From NCBI GenBank assembly GCA_905250125.1, contig CAJNOL010000187.1:124702-188701 (forward strand): a stretch of DNA of 64,000 nt. Reading direction: 5' to 3'. A program made the translations under genes and the position numbers. This DNA comes from Rotaria sordida (lineage: Eukaryota > Rotifera > Eurotatoria > Philodinida > Philodinidae). Positions 1 through 12,500 of the stretch are shown in pieces; within the stretch, counting starts at the first letter, position 1, and every line of letters begins with the position of its first letter. The notes beneath the pieces are model-generated. The model was not told the origin of the DNA and ran no database searches. It worked only from the letters and a program-made list of their open reading frames with translations.

Positions 1-2889
1 TAAGGTTTCAATTGAGATGGGAGAAATTTAAATTAACAAAAGTTTGTATTCTATTCCTAACTGCGATATGAAAATCAATGAACGAAATTTCAGTTTGAAT
101 TTGATTTGAAAATAATTCCTAAAGAAGATTTTGTTTCCTAACTTTACAACTTAAGTTTGGTATGAAAAAATTATAAAATTATACCATTCATTTTTCTTTT
201 TGATATGTATAAATCACGACATTGAATAGGATTAAGATTAGCACATCAAACGATTTCTATCAGTTATTATTTTCAGATATTTTTCATATGTAAATATAGG
301 AATTTTTTTATCAAAACAAACTTGAAATTCTCAAATTTTATCCTTGATAGACTGTACACTTATTGTTCCAACCTCTTTTGTCAACAAAGTTCTTCTCAGT
401 TCCTTTACAGTATCTTAATCAGTGAGAACAAATGTTTGACAATTATCTTTCAAGAGAATATTTTGCATTTTAAATATCTAGATGAACTGTGTGGAAAAAA
501 CTATAAGTTCATGAACTAAATTATATTGCAAATTTTATCTTTTACAACTTTATCAGATGAACTATTGTTACAATAATTCATTAAGAAACCTAAAGATTCA
601 AGATGAATAAAATATAGTTGTTAATGATATTCAGTAACATTAGATAATTTAATTACTTCTCGAAGTATATCATCGCATTGTTAAAGAATATTACGTCGAG
701 ATTTTTTTGTGTGTATATAGTGTATTGATTCAACATCATCAAAAATATCAGAACCGATTCGTTAGAGCATTGTTATATTATTCATTGATGATACAAATGA
801 AATTTGATGTTCAAGTAATAGGTTATATAATTTTTCTTTGATATTTTCATCTTGTTCTAGAAGAAACTTTTTTTGAAATTTAAAAATTATTTTGTATATT
901 CATTTATATACGATTTTAAAGTACTCTAGTAGTAGTTACATTTTTGTGTATCACAGTACATTTTAAATGAAGCTTTAAAAAATAGTTAAAATTTCTTTTT
1001 GTTTTTCAAAATTATTCAAGTTTATTTGACAATGAAAACAAATCAAACAAAAAGAGAAGGTTGAAGAAAAACCTCAAAACTTATTTCAAATCAATTGTAC
1101 TACATACGAATAAAAATAAATAACGCATTTATTCACTTGTTATAGTTAATTTTTTATAGAAATTCATCAATATTCACATTTTCAAAAAAAAAAGGAATTT
1201 TCAGAAATTTATGTTCTAACTCTTTCGATACTTCTCAAGGTTTTTTAAGCTTCTGATATTACTGTACTAAGCAGTTATCAAGCTGATGGCTTTTTTCAGA
1301 AATCTGAATAGATCTCAATATGTTATAGTTTCGCTAATTTTAAAACTAAGAGCAAACATTTAATTTTTGACAAAGAACAATATAAAAAGAAAGCGTTGAC
1401 TCTATTCATATCTACATAAATCGGATAAAAATATTGCATGTGATTCTCTTTTTGAAAGAGAATAGACATGATATTGTCGGCAAATATTATCTGTCCAAAG
1501 AAGTTTCATATGAAGATTTTTAGTATTCTTAATACCAGAGGTCTGCATGGGCTAGACTGAAGAAAGTCGGTCCATATTCTTCTATTCAAAAAAAAAAATT
1601 TCAGTCCAAACTCACTTAAAATCGATGCAAAAAGAATATTTCTAAGAGAACATTCAATTGAACATGAACCTTTTTTTTTATAAAACATTAGTATTCTAAA
1701 GACATTTTTGTTTTCATTATAATTTCTACAATTATGTTTAAATAAAATTTTACTGTAATATTGTTTGTTTTTCCGTTATCAACAAGTATAATTGTCCAAG
1801 ATTGTTTGGTTCCGATAAGGCAAAGACTACTGTAAATACTTGTGTCTGTCTACACGTAAGGAAAGATGACATATCGATTATTCATGGAGTAGTGATAGAG
1901 GGCAATCATGGTCACAAAACGTATTTTGAAGTTCATTAAAGATCGTGTCAACTCATTTTTGGGCGTTTTCTGATAAGAAAAATCGAAAAATATGTTAGAA
2001 GGAAAGGCCAATTGTCCCCAGTGTCCTACTCTAACTTCGTCACTGTCATGGAACTAGAGCCATACTACTCTATGAACAGTAACAATAGTTGATATGATTG
2101 TACGAAAGAAATTCTTTCCTTATTTTTTTAGCCGCAAAGAAAGTTATTTTATAACTAAAATATTCAATCGAACAACGTCTAATAATTGAATAGACTTTTT
2201 TCTTAGTATTGACTATATTTTATTATAAAAGATCATCCTAAAAAATTATCATTCTTTTAATATAATTTAATAAATTTATTTCAAAACAAAAAAACACTAA
2301 TTTTTTTTTGTACATCAATAAACTTATCGTCTTATTAGAGACAATTTTTTCGAATCTATATAATAATGAATTTATATATAAAAAATATCAACAGGATTAT
2401 TTAACAAAAATAAAATCATACATTAATAAGAGTTCTTTGTATTGTAACTACTGTAAAATGTTATGATTTTTCTCGTTTGAAATGTTACAAAACATAAATT
2501 ACTTTGCCAAGGGTAATTCTTAATATCCTGTTCTTATTATTCTTTTGGAAATAAAAATATTTAGATTTTTCCATATAAGCAATAAAAAATTTCATGGCAC
2601 TGATCAATAAGCAGCAATACAAAACATTTGTTTTAAATACAGATCTAAAAAGGAATCCTTTTGTTTGATGAATATATCTTGATGAAAACTTATATGAAAT
2701 TATCAATATATAAGTTAATTTTGCAACAAAATAATTGCATAAAATCAAATAGTGAATTATTTCTATGAAAAGCTGGAGTAATGATGCTTATATTAGAAAT
2801 TCATTTCATACAAAAAAAAAGAAAAAAAAAAATGTTATTTTCACAATTTTTCTTGTACAAATAATAATAAACAAAAATAGAAAATATTT
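1..2889. other. AT-rich intergenic stretch without a recognisable gene
   Basis: Reading all six frames I find only short, low-complexity open frames with no protein family signature and no chain of phase-compatible exons. The stretch is rich in A and T runs. The block around 1800-2100 is less AT-rich, but its frames are broken by stops and match nothing I recognise. It lies downstream of the 3' end of the minus-strand POLDIP2 homologue and would contain its 3' UTR. Confidence 0.5.
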
Positions 2890-5800
2890 TTACACCAATG
2901 AGCTTCCACCGGTAGTTGAGTATAATTTACATTCTAAATTAAAAGCTGGTATTCGTACTTCAATAAATGTTCCATCATCTTTTTCCATTTTGAAAGTTCT
3001 AAATGGAGAAAAAACACTTAAATTTCACTTAAAAAAATTTTGTTTTTTTTTTTTTTGATAAAATTTTCTTACCCCCACATATGACCATTTTTTGCTGTTA
3101 ATGAAACATGTGATGAATATTGAAAAGCAGGATATTCTTTCGATAATCTTGGTTCTTGTCCAACAACACCTTTACCACGTACAGTTTCTAATGTACCAGA
3201 TAAACTAAATATACGCCAATGACGTTCACGTAATGTTACAGGTTCATCAGGATTTAAATTTTCAATACGAATTGAATAACGCCACCAATGCAAATTTATA
3301 TCTTGTGTTAAACGAGAACCTCTAATTCAAAAAAAGAAATTTCATTAATAGAAAAGAAACAAGAAGAAAAAAAAAACAAAGATTAATTTTATTATACATA
3401 TAAAATGGTATAACAGTCACTCGAATATGATGTGTAATATCTTTTGATACATCAGATAATTCAAGCCAAAGATGATGTCGTATTTGCCAAGATTTTAAAT
3501 GTTCACTTGGTACAAAATTTGGAACTTGAATATCTTTAATAATAGAATAAAACAATGAAAAATTTATTTATTGATACTTACTTGCTTCAGAATCATGTAT
3601 GAAAAATTTATCAAACAATTCATGTTCAATTGGTGTTCGTTCTGTACTCTAAAAAACCAAAGAATTCTTATAATACATATATATCTTACGAGGAAAGTTT
3701 CCTATAACTGATTAGTTGATTTTTAGTCAGAACTATGGGCATCATATCAACTCAAATGAGCTATGAATGAATATTCTGAAAAAAGTTTGGATTCTAAACT
3801 TATTGCTTTAGCGATAGTGTATTTTTACGATATTTTATAACTCAATGCTGTAGTTTCCCTCAGGACTACAAGAAACAATGATTTTTTTGAATTTCGACTA
3901 TGAACTTTGCACAGAATAGGTCTTAACGAGAATAGTTTATTATAAAAGTTTCAGATCTTTTGATTAGCTTCTATCTTGAAATAAGAAGATCCAATCTTCT
4001 GATGTAAAAAAACACGCCGTTACGATTGCCATATGTTAGGATCGGAAAAATGAAAATATCTGAAATTTTCACAATAAAATATTCTTCTTATGATCCATCT
4101 TTAGACACAGTTTCCAATTAAAATTCAAAAATCAATTTTTCTAGTGTTCCTAAGGAGGACCACGGCATTAAGTAAAAAAAAAATACCATAAAAATGAAGT
4201 ATCTCGGTAAGAATAAGCTAAAGATCTGAACTCTTTTTTTTTTAGGTGATATTTACTGTATATGGCATAACATCATCATGTGCAACATAATCAAGACCAG
4301 GAATAGCATAAAGATTTCGATCTCGTCCTTGATTACCGAAAAATGTTACAGCTTCTAAAATATACAGATTATTATTTATTTCTAATATATTTATATGAGA
4401 AAAAAAAACCTGTTTGAGTCCGAATAAACGGTATATCACGTGTATCAATTAAAACTTGATAATAAGTAGCTGGTTGTGCACGAATTTCATGTATATGTGA
4501 TTGTGATTGTGATTGTGATGATGATGATGTTGTAAATGGTGATGATAAATTTGAACGTTCATCAGATCGATCAAATACTCGTGCAAGCCAAGAAAATAAA
4601 ATCACTCCTCGATAACCAAATATTCGATGAAGAAATAACTAGAGCATAAAAAAGAAATAAAAAGAAAAGAAAACCCAAAAAATAATCATAAATAAATAAA
4701 CACGCACGAGTTCATCTTTTCATCATAGACGCTTAATGCATGGGTTAGTTTGATAAAATTTTTCATTTATCATCGTTATTGTTTGACTGTCTTAGCATAT
4801 TTATGGATAATAATAAAAAAGAAATAGTTTCTTTTCAATTTATTATTAGCAATAAAATACTTTAATAGGCTTTTCTTTTCTTTCTTTTCTTTTTCCTTCG
4901 TATATAAATATATATATATAAATATATATTTATTTATTTATTTATTAGTATGAGCCGATGGGAAATCGTCGATGGACGTCTTTAGGAAATAACAATCGAA
5001 TTAGCTTTGCACTCTTCTTGCAAGCAACTTAGAAGTCGACATAAGCATTTAGTAAAGGATTTTAACAATGAATGAATAGGCTCAAAAAGATAATTGCTCT
5101 GCGAATATATATATATATATGTATGTATGTATGTGTGAAGGGCTACTCAAGACACAAAGAGAAAACAGAAAGAGAGATAGAGATAGAGATAGAGATAGAG
5201 ATAGAGAATCATTCGATTTGTCAGAATGCATTTAGCATAGTAGAATAGCAACGGTAGTAGTGGCGGTAGAAAAAAAAAGAAGGAAAAAACCATCAGCAAA
5301 GCTTGTCGACAGGAAGTCTCCGTTTTTCATTCCTCATCCCTCCCGTCTGTTCCTTGCTCTTCGTTCACTTTGACTCGACATCCATCTTCATCTCTTTTTT
5401 TGTGCGTTGTTCATCTGTTCAACATTCCACTGGGCTACGCTTTTTTTTTTTTTTTGTTTTCTTTTTCTCTCTCCACAATATAAATATATATATATATATA
5501 TTTGAATCGCTCAATTATGTGCTATGAATGCATCACATATATGTGTATAGAATTGACGAGAACTGACAACTGACATTATATATTATCGTTTATTTTATAG
5601 CATAAGAGGTAAGATGTCGTCTTAGATTTCGTAAAAAATCATTATTTGATATTACATTTACAATTGAATCATTTTTAGTGATTGAAAATTAACATTGAAC
5701 TAACATTATTTGAGATAAATAGTTAAACACTAGGAGGAGGTATCAGTGTTCCAACAAAAGAAAAAAATAAGCTGTTTTATTTGAGAAGAGTAGAAATATA

Positions 5801-8800
5801 ATAGATCTGGAAAAACGATTATTTCCTCTTATTTCTTTTGCTTTTTTTTCTTCTTTATCGCCTTCTTCTTCGTCTTTTTATTTTTAACCATTTGCTTGTG
5901 CCCGTTACAAAAATGTTGTTTTTATGCTTCATCTATTGTTGTCCATTTCCTAGCATGTCTCTCTTGCATTTGCTCATCTGAAGGCATACATATAAAAAAG
6001 ATATGAGTAAAGTAAGAGAGATTCTGAATTTTTGATATCATTTTATATTTGTCATGTCTATAATGTATATAGAGAAACAACTATCATTTGAGTTATTATA
6101 AGAATAATCATAGAATGGAGTGATGACAAGTGAAAAGAAAAACAAGAAAGATCTATTGCAATTTGTCATTTCTGAGTAAAATGTGAATCTAGCTCATTGA
6201 CATTCTTATTGTTTCCTTGTTCTTCTTCATTTTTTTTTGTATGCGGAAGAGAAATAGAGAAGATTTAATGGCATGACATTTGACGTCAGAAAAAGAAAAC
6301 CTATTGAGAAGAAATACTTCAACAAACGATTGTCTGTGCGTTTTCATAGTTAAGGGGTATATATATATATATACATGCAATATTACTTTTAACAGGTAGA
6401 ATGAAAGTAAAAAAAGCAGAACGAAAAGAAGAAAACAAAAATACAATTAAAGTTGTCGAAAGAAAAACATGGTCATGTCACGAGAGAACAAAATCATGTG
6501 CTTACTTCCTTTTTCTTATTAGTTACACATATAAATGCATTTCATTAGCGAGTAGATAACTAGATCAAATTTCTATATATATCTTTAGATTGATAAGAGA
6601 AAACAGATTAAAGTTCAGATATGAACCGTCCAACTGCAACAACGAACAATAGTCAACATAATGTATGTACTTATGCTCAACAAAGTACATTTAAGGTAAA
6701 TATATATATATATATATAGATACATAGATATGTAATAAAATCTTATTATTATCAATTGACAAACTAAAGAAATAAAATTAGAAGATACAATAGCATAGAA
6801 ATTAATATTATTTATTTCAATTAGATAATGTTATTGGGCGATAGTGGTGTTGGCAAAACATGTTTATTAGTACGTTTTAAAGATGATACATTTTTATCTG
6901 GTAGTTTTATTGCAACTGTTGGTATTGATTTTCGTAACAAAACTATTGTGATCAATAATAAACAAGTGAAATTACAAATTTATGATACAGTATGTATACA
7001 GACAAAAGACAAAAAAAAATCGATAATAATTTATTAAATTCATGAGTTGAAAAAATGACAAGAGACAACAAAAAGAAAAATCTAACAATGATCTATGTAT
7101 ATTTATTTTTCTTTATTCAAATGAAGAACGGAAATGAGAAAATATGATTTTTTTTTATTCTCATTCTTTTTTTTTTAACTGATAATAGATAAGAGCAAAT
7201 AATACGGCAAACATTCTCGGAAATGTTTTGAGAGCTTTCTAAGAAATTATTTTGTGTATCATCTTATTTTTATTAATCATGATCAAATAAATCTTGAGTT
7301 TTTCTTTTCTTATTATTCTATCATGAAACTTAAGATGAGTTTTTCTTTTTCTTTTTTTGATTAAAATAACACTTCAGAATTTGTCCGAGAAAATCAAATC
7401 AAATATATTAAATTTTGAATAAATAATTGGTTCGATGTAAAATTTTCAAAAATAACTATATAATTCAAAAGAAAAAGAAAAGCAGAAATAATTTGTTTAT
7501 ACGAGTACATCAGAACTAATCAAGCTGAAAAAATTGATGACGGAAAAGGAAGCTCATTTCCTTTGGCTTTTTTTTTTTTCTTACACACTTAAAATTTATA
7601 CTTGTATACTCGGTCAAATATAAAAAAAAAACAAATTAAGAAATGATTAGAAACGAAAGAAAACATTGTTTAAACTTTTAATTTTTCTATAGTACGCTTA
7701 CATCAATTAAGAGAGAATTATGAAAGTATAATGACTTTAAACGTTCGAGATTTTTTTTTTATTTAACTATAGAAAAATATGTCCTAATCACATTGAACGT
7801 AAACAATAGATTTATTTATAAATCTTAAATCGCATTAACAAGTTTATATTTCTATGCATTAAAAAAAAAATTTTTTTTCTATAAATTCTAGGCTGGTCAA
7901 GAACGTTTTCGTTCCGTAGCCCATTCATATTATCGTGATGCAAATGCTCTATTACTTCTCTATGATGTATCATCAATAATAAGTTTTAATCATGTTCGTG
8001 ATTGGTTAGGTGAAATTAAAGAATTTGCACAATCAGATGTTATTATTATGTTAATAGCCAATAAAGTTGATAAAACAAATGAACGTGTTGTAACACGTGA
8101 AATGGGTGAAAAATTAGCTAAAGAATATGATGTACCATATGTTGAAACATCAGCTAAAACAGGTTTAAATGTTGAATTTTGTTTTAAAGCAGTAAGTCAA
8201 GCATTACTTGAACAAACTGCTGCAACAACATCATATGGACAAAGTGCCTCAAAAACCTTAAATAGTCTTGTACAATTAAATAATCGAACATCAAAACATA
8301 GTGTATGTTGTTTATATTCATAGCGTTATTTTTTTTTCTTTGTTTAGTTATATTTTTGTCTTTTTTATTATTATTATTATTATTATTAGTATCACAGTAT
8401 AGACTAGATTCTGTGATATAGAACATAGAGTTTCTTGTATACAGCTTTTTTTTGTTGTACAGAATGAATATGACAAGAAAAAAAAACAGTAACTGATGAC
8501 AAATGCATCTATTATATACTTATCAACATGCTCTAATAGGATTTTGACATTTATCCATCATTGAATGACATACCTGACCTGTCTCATAATTGCCTTCATG
8601 TTTAATAGCTGTAAAGAGACCAACTTCATGTAGCCTAGAACAAAGAAACAAGCATAAGACAATGATTATTATTTATATGAAATAGGTTTTGTTTTTTCTA
8701 TTAATCATAAAAATGATCATAGCTTCTAGAGAATAAAAATAACTTATTTTTTTTTGTTACATATAATTGTAAACATAAGAAAGATATTAAAATAAAATTT

Positions 8801-9432
8801 ATTTAATAGGATCATCTAATTAAATTCATAATTTAAAGTATAAGATTTGAATAGAATTTTAAGTTATTAATCTAGAATAAGCTTTCTTCAAGGAATATAA
8901 CCAATAGAAACAACAAGATAATCTCTTTTTCTTTCGATGCCTTTTCTCTTGAGTCAATAGATTGAATTAATCTTTTTTTTTTTTGCATGCTATTCATTAT
9001 CGAAAAATGATTATACTTGCACCATCAGTCATCTAGTGTAAATGCCTTTATTATTCTTTACACAGAACTGTCCTATGAGTTTTGACAAAGGAAAAGCTAC
9101 TCATAAAAATACATTCTTATATGTTTTTAATGTTAAAGAGGAAATAATAAAAGTGCCTTCGTCTTTAATATTCAAATCACATTATATATTTCTCTAGCGA
9201 TAATAATATTGATTAAATGCTAAAGTTCAAGTGTGATACTTTGATGCTCTATTCTTTTTTTTGGACTTTTTTTTTTTTTTTTTTATAAAATATGAGAATT
9301 TTCGAATTCTTAAAATATCGATTCTTACTTATTAGTTGTATTCGATGACAAACATCGAATAAATGGATAAATATAATTTTTTTTAATTACAACACTTAAC
9401 AAATAATAATTACTGTTTCTTATGAAAAACAT
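2890..9432 (-). CDS. POLDIP2: POLDIP2-like protein: mitochondrial presequence, YccV-like and ApaG domains
   Basis: I join eight exons: 9329-9432, 8574-8634, 4410-4638, 4257-4354, 3582-3648, 3398-3533, 3073-3321 and 2890-2998. All junctions are GT-AG, the frame is kept throughout, and the product is 350 residues (human about 368). Residues 1-34 look like a cleavable mitochondrial presequence (basic, no acidic residues, RCLSS near residue 26). The YccV-like region follows ([11 protein letters not shown] near residue 56, then [10 protein letters not shown]). The C-terminal ApaG region carries [11 protein letters not shown] near residue 244, [15 protein letters not shown] and FQYSSHVSL. The family links mitochondrial protease regulation with DNA polymerase delta and PrimPol binding; the role here is inferred from homology. 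Exons 1 and 2 were found by matching splice phase (AA|G) and by similarity of exon 2 (YETGQ before the donor). The 3.9-kb intron 2 contains an entire RAB gene on the other strand. Confidence 0.9.
3843..4171. repeat. Imperfect inverted repeat in POLDIP2 intron 4
   Basis: The segment beginning CAATGCTGTAGTTTCCCTCA pairs imperfectly, arm to arm, with the reverse complement of the segment ending near 4171 (ACTTAATGCCGTGGTCCTCC in reverse). Both arms share an interior GATTTTTTTGAATTT-like block. The whole element is about 330 bp, and intron 4 is about 610 bp against 64-140 bp for most other introns of the gene. The flank at 3685-3790 also resembles sequence at 15071-15190 beside another foldback. 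A foldback or MITE-like insertion is the likely origin. Confidence 0.55.
5174..5207. repeat. (GAGATA)n microsatellite
   Basis: About five tandem copies of a six-base GAGATA unit lie in the large POLDIP2 intron. They follow a TA/TATG simple repeat at about 5105-5133. Nothing suggests coding. Confidence 0.85.
6621..8323 (+). CDS. RAB26: RAB26/RAB37-like small GTPase, nested in a POLDIP2 intron
   Basis: Three exons, 6621-6695, 6825-6989 and 7892-8323, give 223 residues, the length of human RAB37. P-loop GDSGVGKT lies at residues 29-36, followed by the RAB26/37 signature [12 protein letters not shown]. Then come [14 protein letters not shown] and ETSAKTG. The tail CCLYS supplies two cysteines for geranylgeranylation. 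The family controls regulated secretion and vesicle capture. An oddity is tyrosine where Rabs almost always have the tryptophan of WDTAGQ; intron 2 sits just after this DT. RAB26 and RAB37 cannot be separated with confidence. All three exons lie between POLDIP2 exons 2 and 3 on the opposite strand. The start is the first in-frame ATG before the conserved core. Confidence 0.92.
8324..8573. other. RAB 3' region within POLDIP2 intron
   Basis: This stretch follows the RAB stop codon and runs to POLDIP2 exon 2. It holds an ATT/TAT trinucleotide run at about 8367-8388 and T-rich sequence, compatible with a short 3' UTR. No further exon is visible. Confidence 0.5.
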
Positions 9433-9597
9433 CACACATCTAGAATAAAATAAATTGCGAAATTATCTTAATTTATTATATATATGATGAAAACACAGAT
9501 AAAACGAAAGAACAAAACAAAAAAAAAACGTTCATGAATAACTAAATACATTAAGTACAACAAAAACAAAAACACCAGAAAAATCATGTTATGTCAT

Positions 9598-12500
9598 TCA
9601 TGGTAGGACATTGGTTGAATCTGTTACTAATCTTGAACGTTGTTCAGATTTAGCTAAATATGGAAGTAATTCATTCACTTTTGTTGTTTGATTTTTTACA
9701 AAATAATTTAATACATTTGATTTAATCATTTGTTCAATAGTTTCATATTGTGGTTCGGGTTCAAAATTATCTAATTTAAGTACTTCTTTCATTATTAATA
9801 ACATTGTATCTTCGGAATCCCTAATAGATATTAAATTAAAATAAATACATATTATAAATAAAATTTTTTTTGCTTTATTTCATTTGTCTTACCAATATGA
9901 AACATGACTTGCAAAAGCAAATAAATAATCATTAAGAACTTCAATTGGACGATGTTGAAGAACGTAATCAATACGTCGACCTTGATTTAATTTTCCAATC
10001 GGACGATTATCCCATTCATAAATATGAGTTTCTAGAATATTTCATAAGCATTTTTATTATGATTGAGTATTTATGATTTAATAAAAATCATTACTAGCAG
10101 AAGCACTAACAATTATATTCCAACACAAATCTATCGATTTTTGAATATATTGTGACATTTTCAAGAAACGAAAAAAAAAAAATAAGAGCAATAATCTGAC
10201 ATTTCTTTAACATTATTATAGAATAAATCATTTGTAAACTCATCAATAAAACAGGATCAACACATTCACATACATGTTCAACTGATAATATTTACTAGAC
10301 ATGCTAATCTTCAATTATATTTTTTGAATATTAAAAGAAAATGAGTAAAATAATGTGAATATATATATATTTTGCTTATGTACATAAATTCAAGACACAA
10401 AGTCAAACAATTAAAATATTCGTATGATTTTACACTAGAATGCTTATCATGTATTTAAGATTTCATTCATCTTTATCTTTTTGATTCGCCGATCATAATT
10501 ACTTTTCTCCTATCATTAGATGCATGATTTGTCAAAAACACTACAAAAGTTCATTCAGTCAAAAACAAAAGAAATGATTTAAAACTTTGAAAAGGCTTAC
10601 AAGGAAACTTCTTCAGCTGACTTCTTCCGATTTCAATGATTTTTGTTTTTGTCTATAGACAGTACACAGTGTCCTAATAAAAACCTTAAAACGATTTGGA
10701 TTCCTATTGTGATTCAACTAGGCTATCGAATTTTTTTTTCTAGAGACGTCAAATTTTCGAAAAACTCGTATCATATCCAAATTCTGAAATATGAGTTTGG
10801 TGAAAATCTAGGGCCTCTAGAAAAAAAAATATGATGACTTAGTCAAACATTAATAGGAAGCCAAATTCTTTTAGGGTTTTTATTATCTATAGGTAAAAAT
10901 AAATCATTGAAATCGAATGAGTCAGTTGAAGAGGCTCTCTCGTAAGCTGATCTTCGGCGGAGGATCGTCTTCATGCTGGATAAAACACTGTTCTAGTCAT
11001 GCATCCTCTAATATCCTATTTGGTTTTTTTTCCTAAATTTCAAAATGTTTATCATTATTATTTACCTTCATCATCATTAGCATGTTCAATTTCGAGATCC
11101 GTTTCCGTAGCTATAGGTCCAGTTGTTGCTTGTGTGTCTGTCAATGGTGTTGTTGTTGCAGTTACTTGCATAGGACTTCTATAAATCGAATATTTAATAT
11201 ACAAATCAAAAATTATAATTGTTTTTTTTTTTTTGTTTTAAATATTCACGTATAAGATGTAACAAAATCAGTAATTGATACCATTGTATTTTTAAATGAA
11301 TCAAGCATTTTTTGTTTTAAATCTGTTGCTTTTGAAAGTCCATCAATTAATTCAAGATGAAGTCTTTTTCTTCCTTTATGATGTGGTAATAGTACTGGTG
11401 ATACAGTCCATTTACGATCAATTAATGGTTCAAGTCTATATGCTACTGGATCATACTATTCAATAAAAATTAAATATTATAAATGATAAAAATTTTTTAT
11501 TTATTATAAATACATACAGGATGAAATATATTTAATAAACCTTTACATGTTGGAAATGTATAATCAGATGCTAATGATGTTATACCTCGTGCAGTTAAAA
11601 ATATTGCAATAGGTGAACCTTACAAGAACAAAATTAAGGACAAAAAAAAAAAAAAATTTTTTCGAAAAGAAAATTTACCTAATGCAAAAAAATATGCAAC
11701 CGGAAATTTAAGTTTTTCATATTGAATCGATACTTGACCCGTACCCGATATACATAAATTTGTTCTAATATTATTTATTTAAAAAAAAAAATAATAATAT
11801 TATTTATAAAGAAAAAAAAACTTTATATTTTATTTTATCTACCTATTTTCTATTAAATTTTTATTTGTTAAAAGAAAAGAATTGAAATTATTTGTTATTT
11901 AGATTTAGATTTAATCTACCTGCTTGATTATTGCTTAAAACTTCATCTTCATTTACACCCGTTTGATTAGCTAAAATATCATAAAGTATAACTGATCCTA
12001 AAATTGAATAAAAAAATATTTAAAAAAAAAAAAATTAATACAATTCTTTCTTTTCTATTTTACCAAGACTATGTCCAATCACAGATACTTGTCCATTAAA
12101 TGATGGATTACGTTGTAAAAATATATTATACAAACGATTCATTTCATTTATACAACGTGAGATTATTTTCTATAAAAGAAAACAATATCGTGTAAACAAA
12201 AAAAAAAAAAAACTTATTTTCATACTTGACAATAAACAGGACTTGTATAAAATAATATATCCGACAAAGTTGTATTAATAAATGTTCGAAATTTTATTAC
12301 ACTTGGTAATGTTAATGTTAATAAATGATTATCAATACCAGAAGCCTAGAAAGAATAAAAATCTAATTATTTTTCTTTTAGAAAATTATTTGTAATACAT
12401 ACATCCATGTGAAGATCACCATGCCAATGAACTGGTAAAAATTCCTGTTAATTAAAAAAAACACCATAACTTCATATTATCTCAATAATACAGATAGATT

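Noticed and set aside
5922..5987. Minus-strand 21-residue frame ([15 protein letters not shown]...) in the POLDIP2 intron, with an acceptor-like TTCAG in front
   Set aside because: Too short to identify, with no partner exon in compatible phase. A chance frame cannot be excluded.
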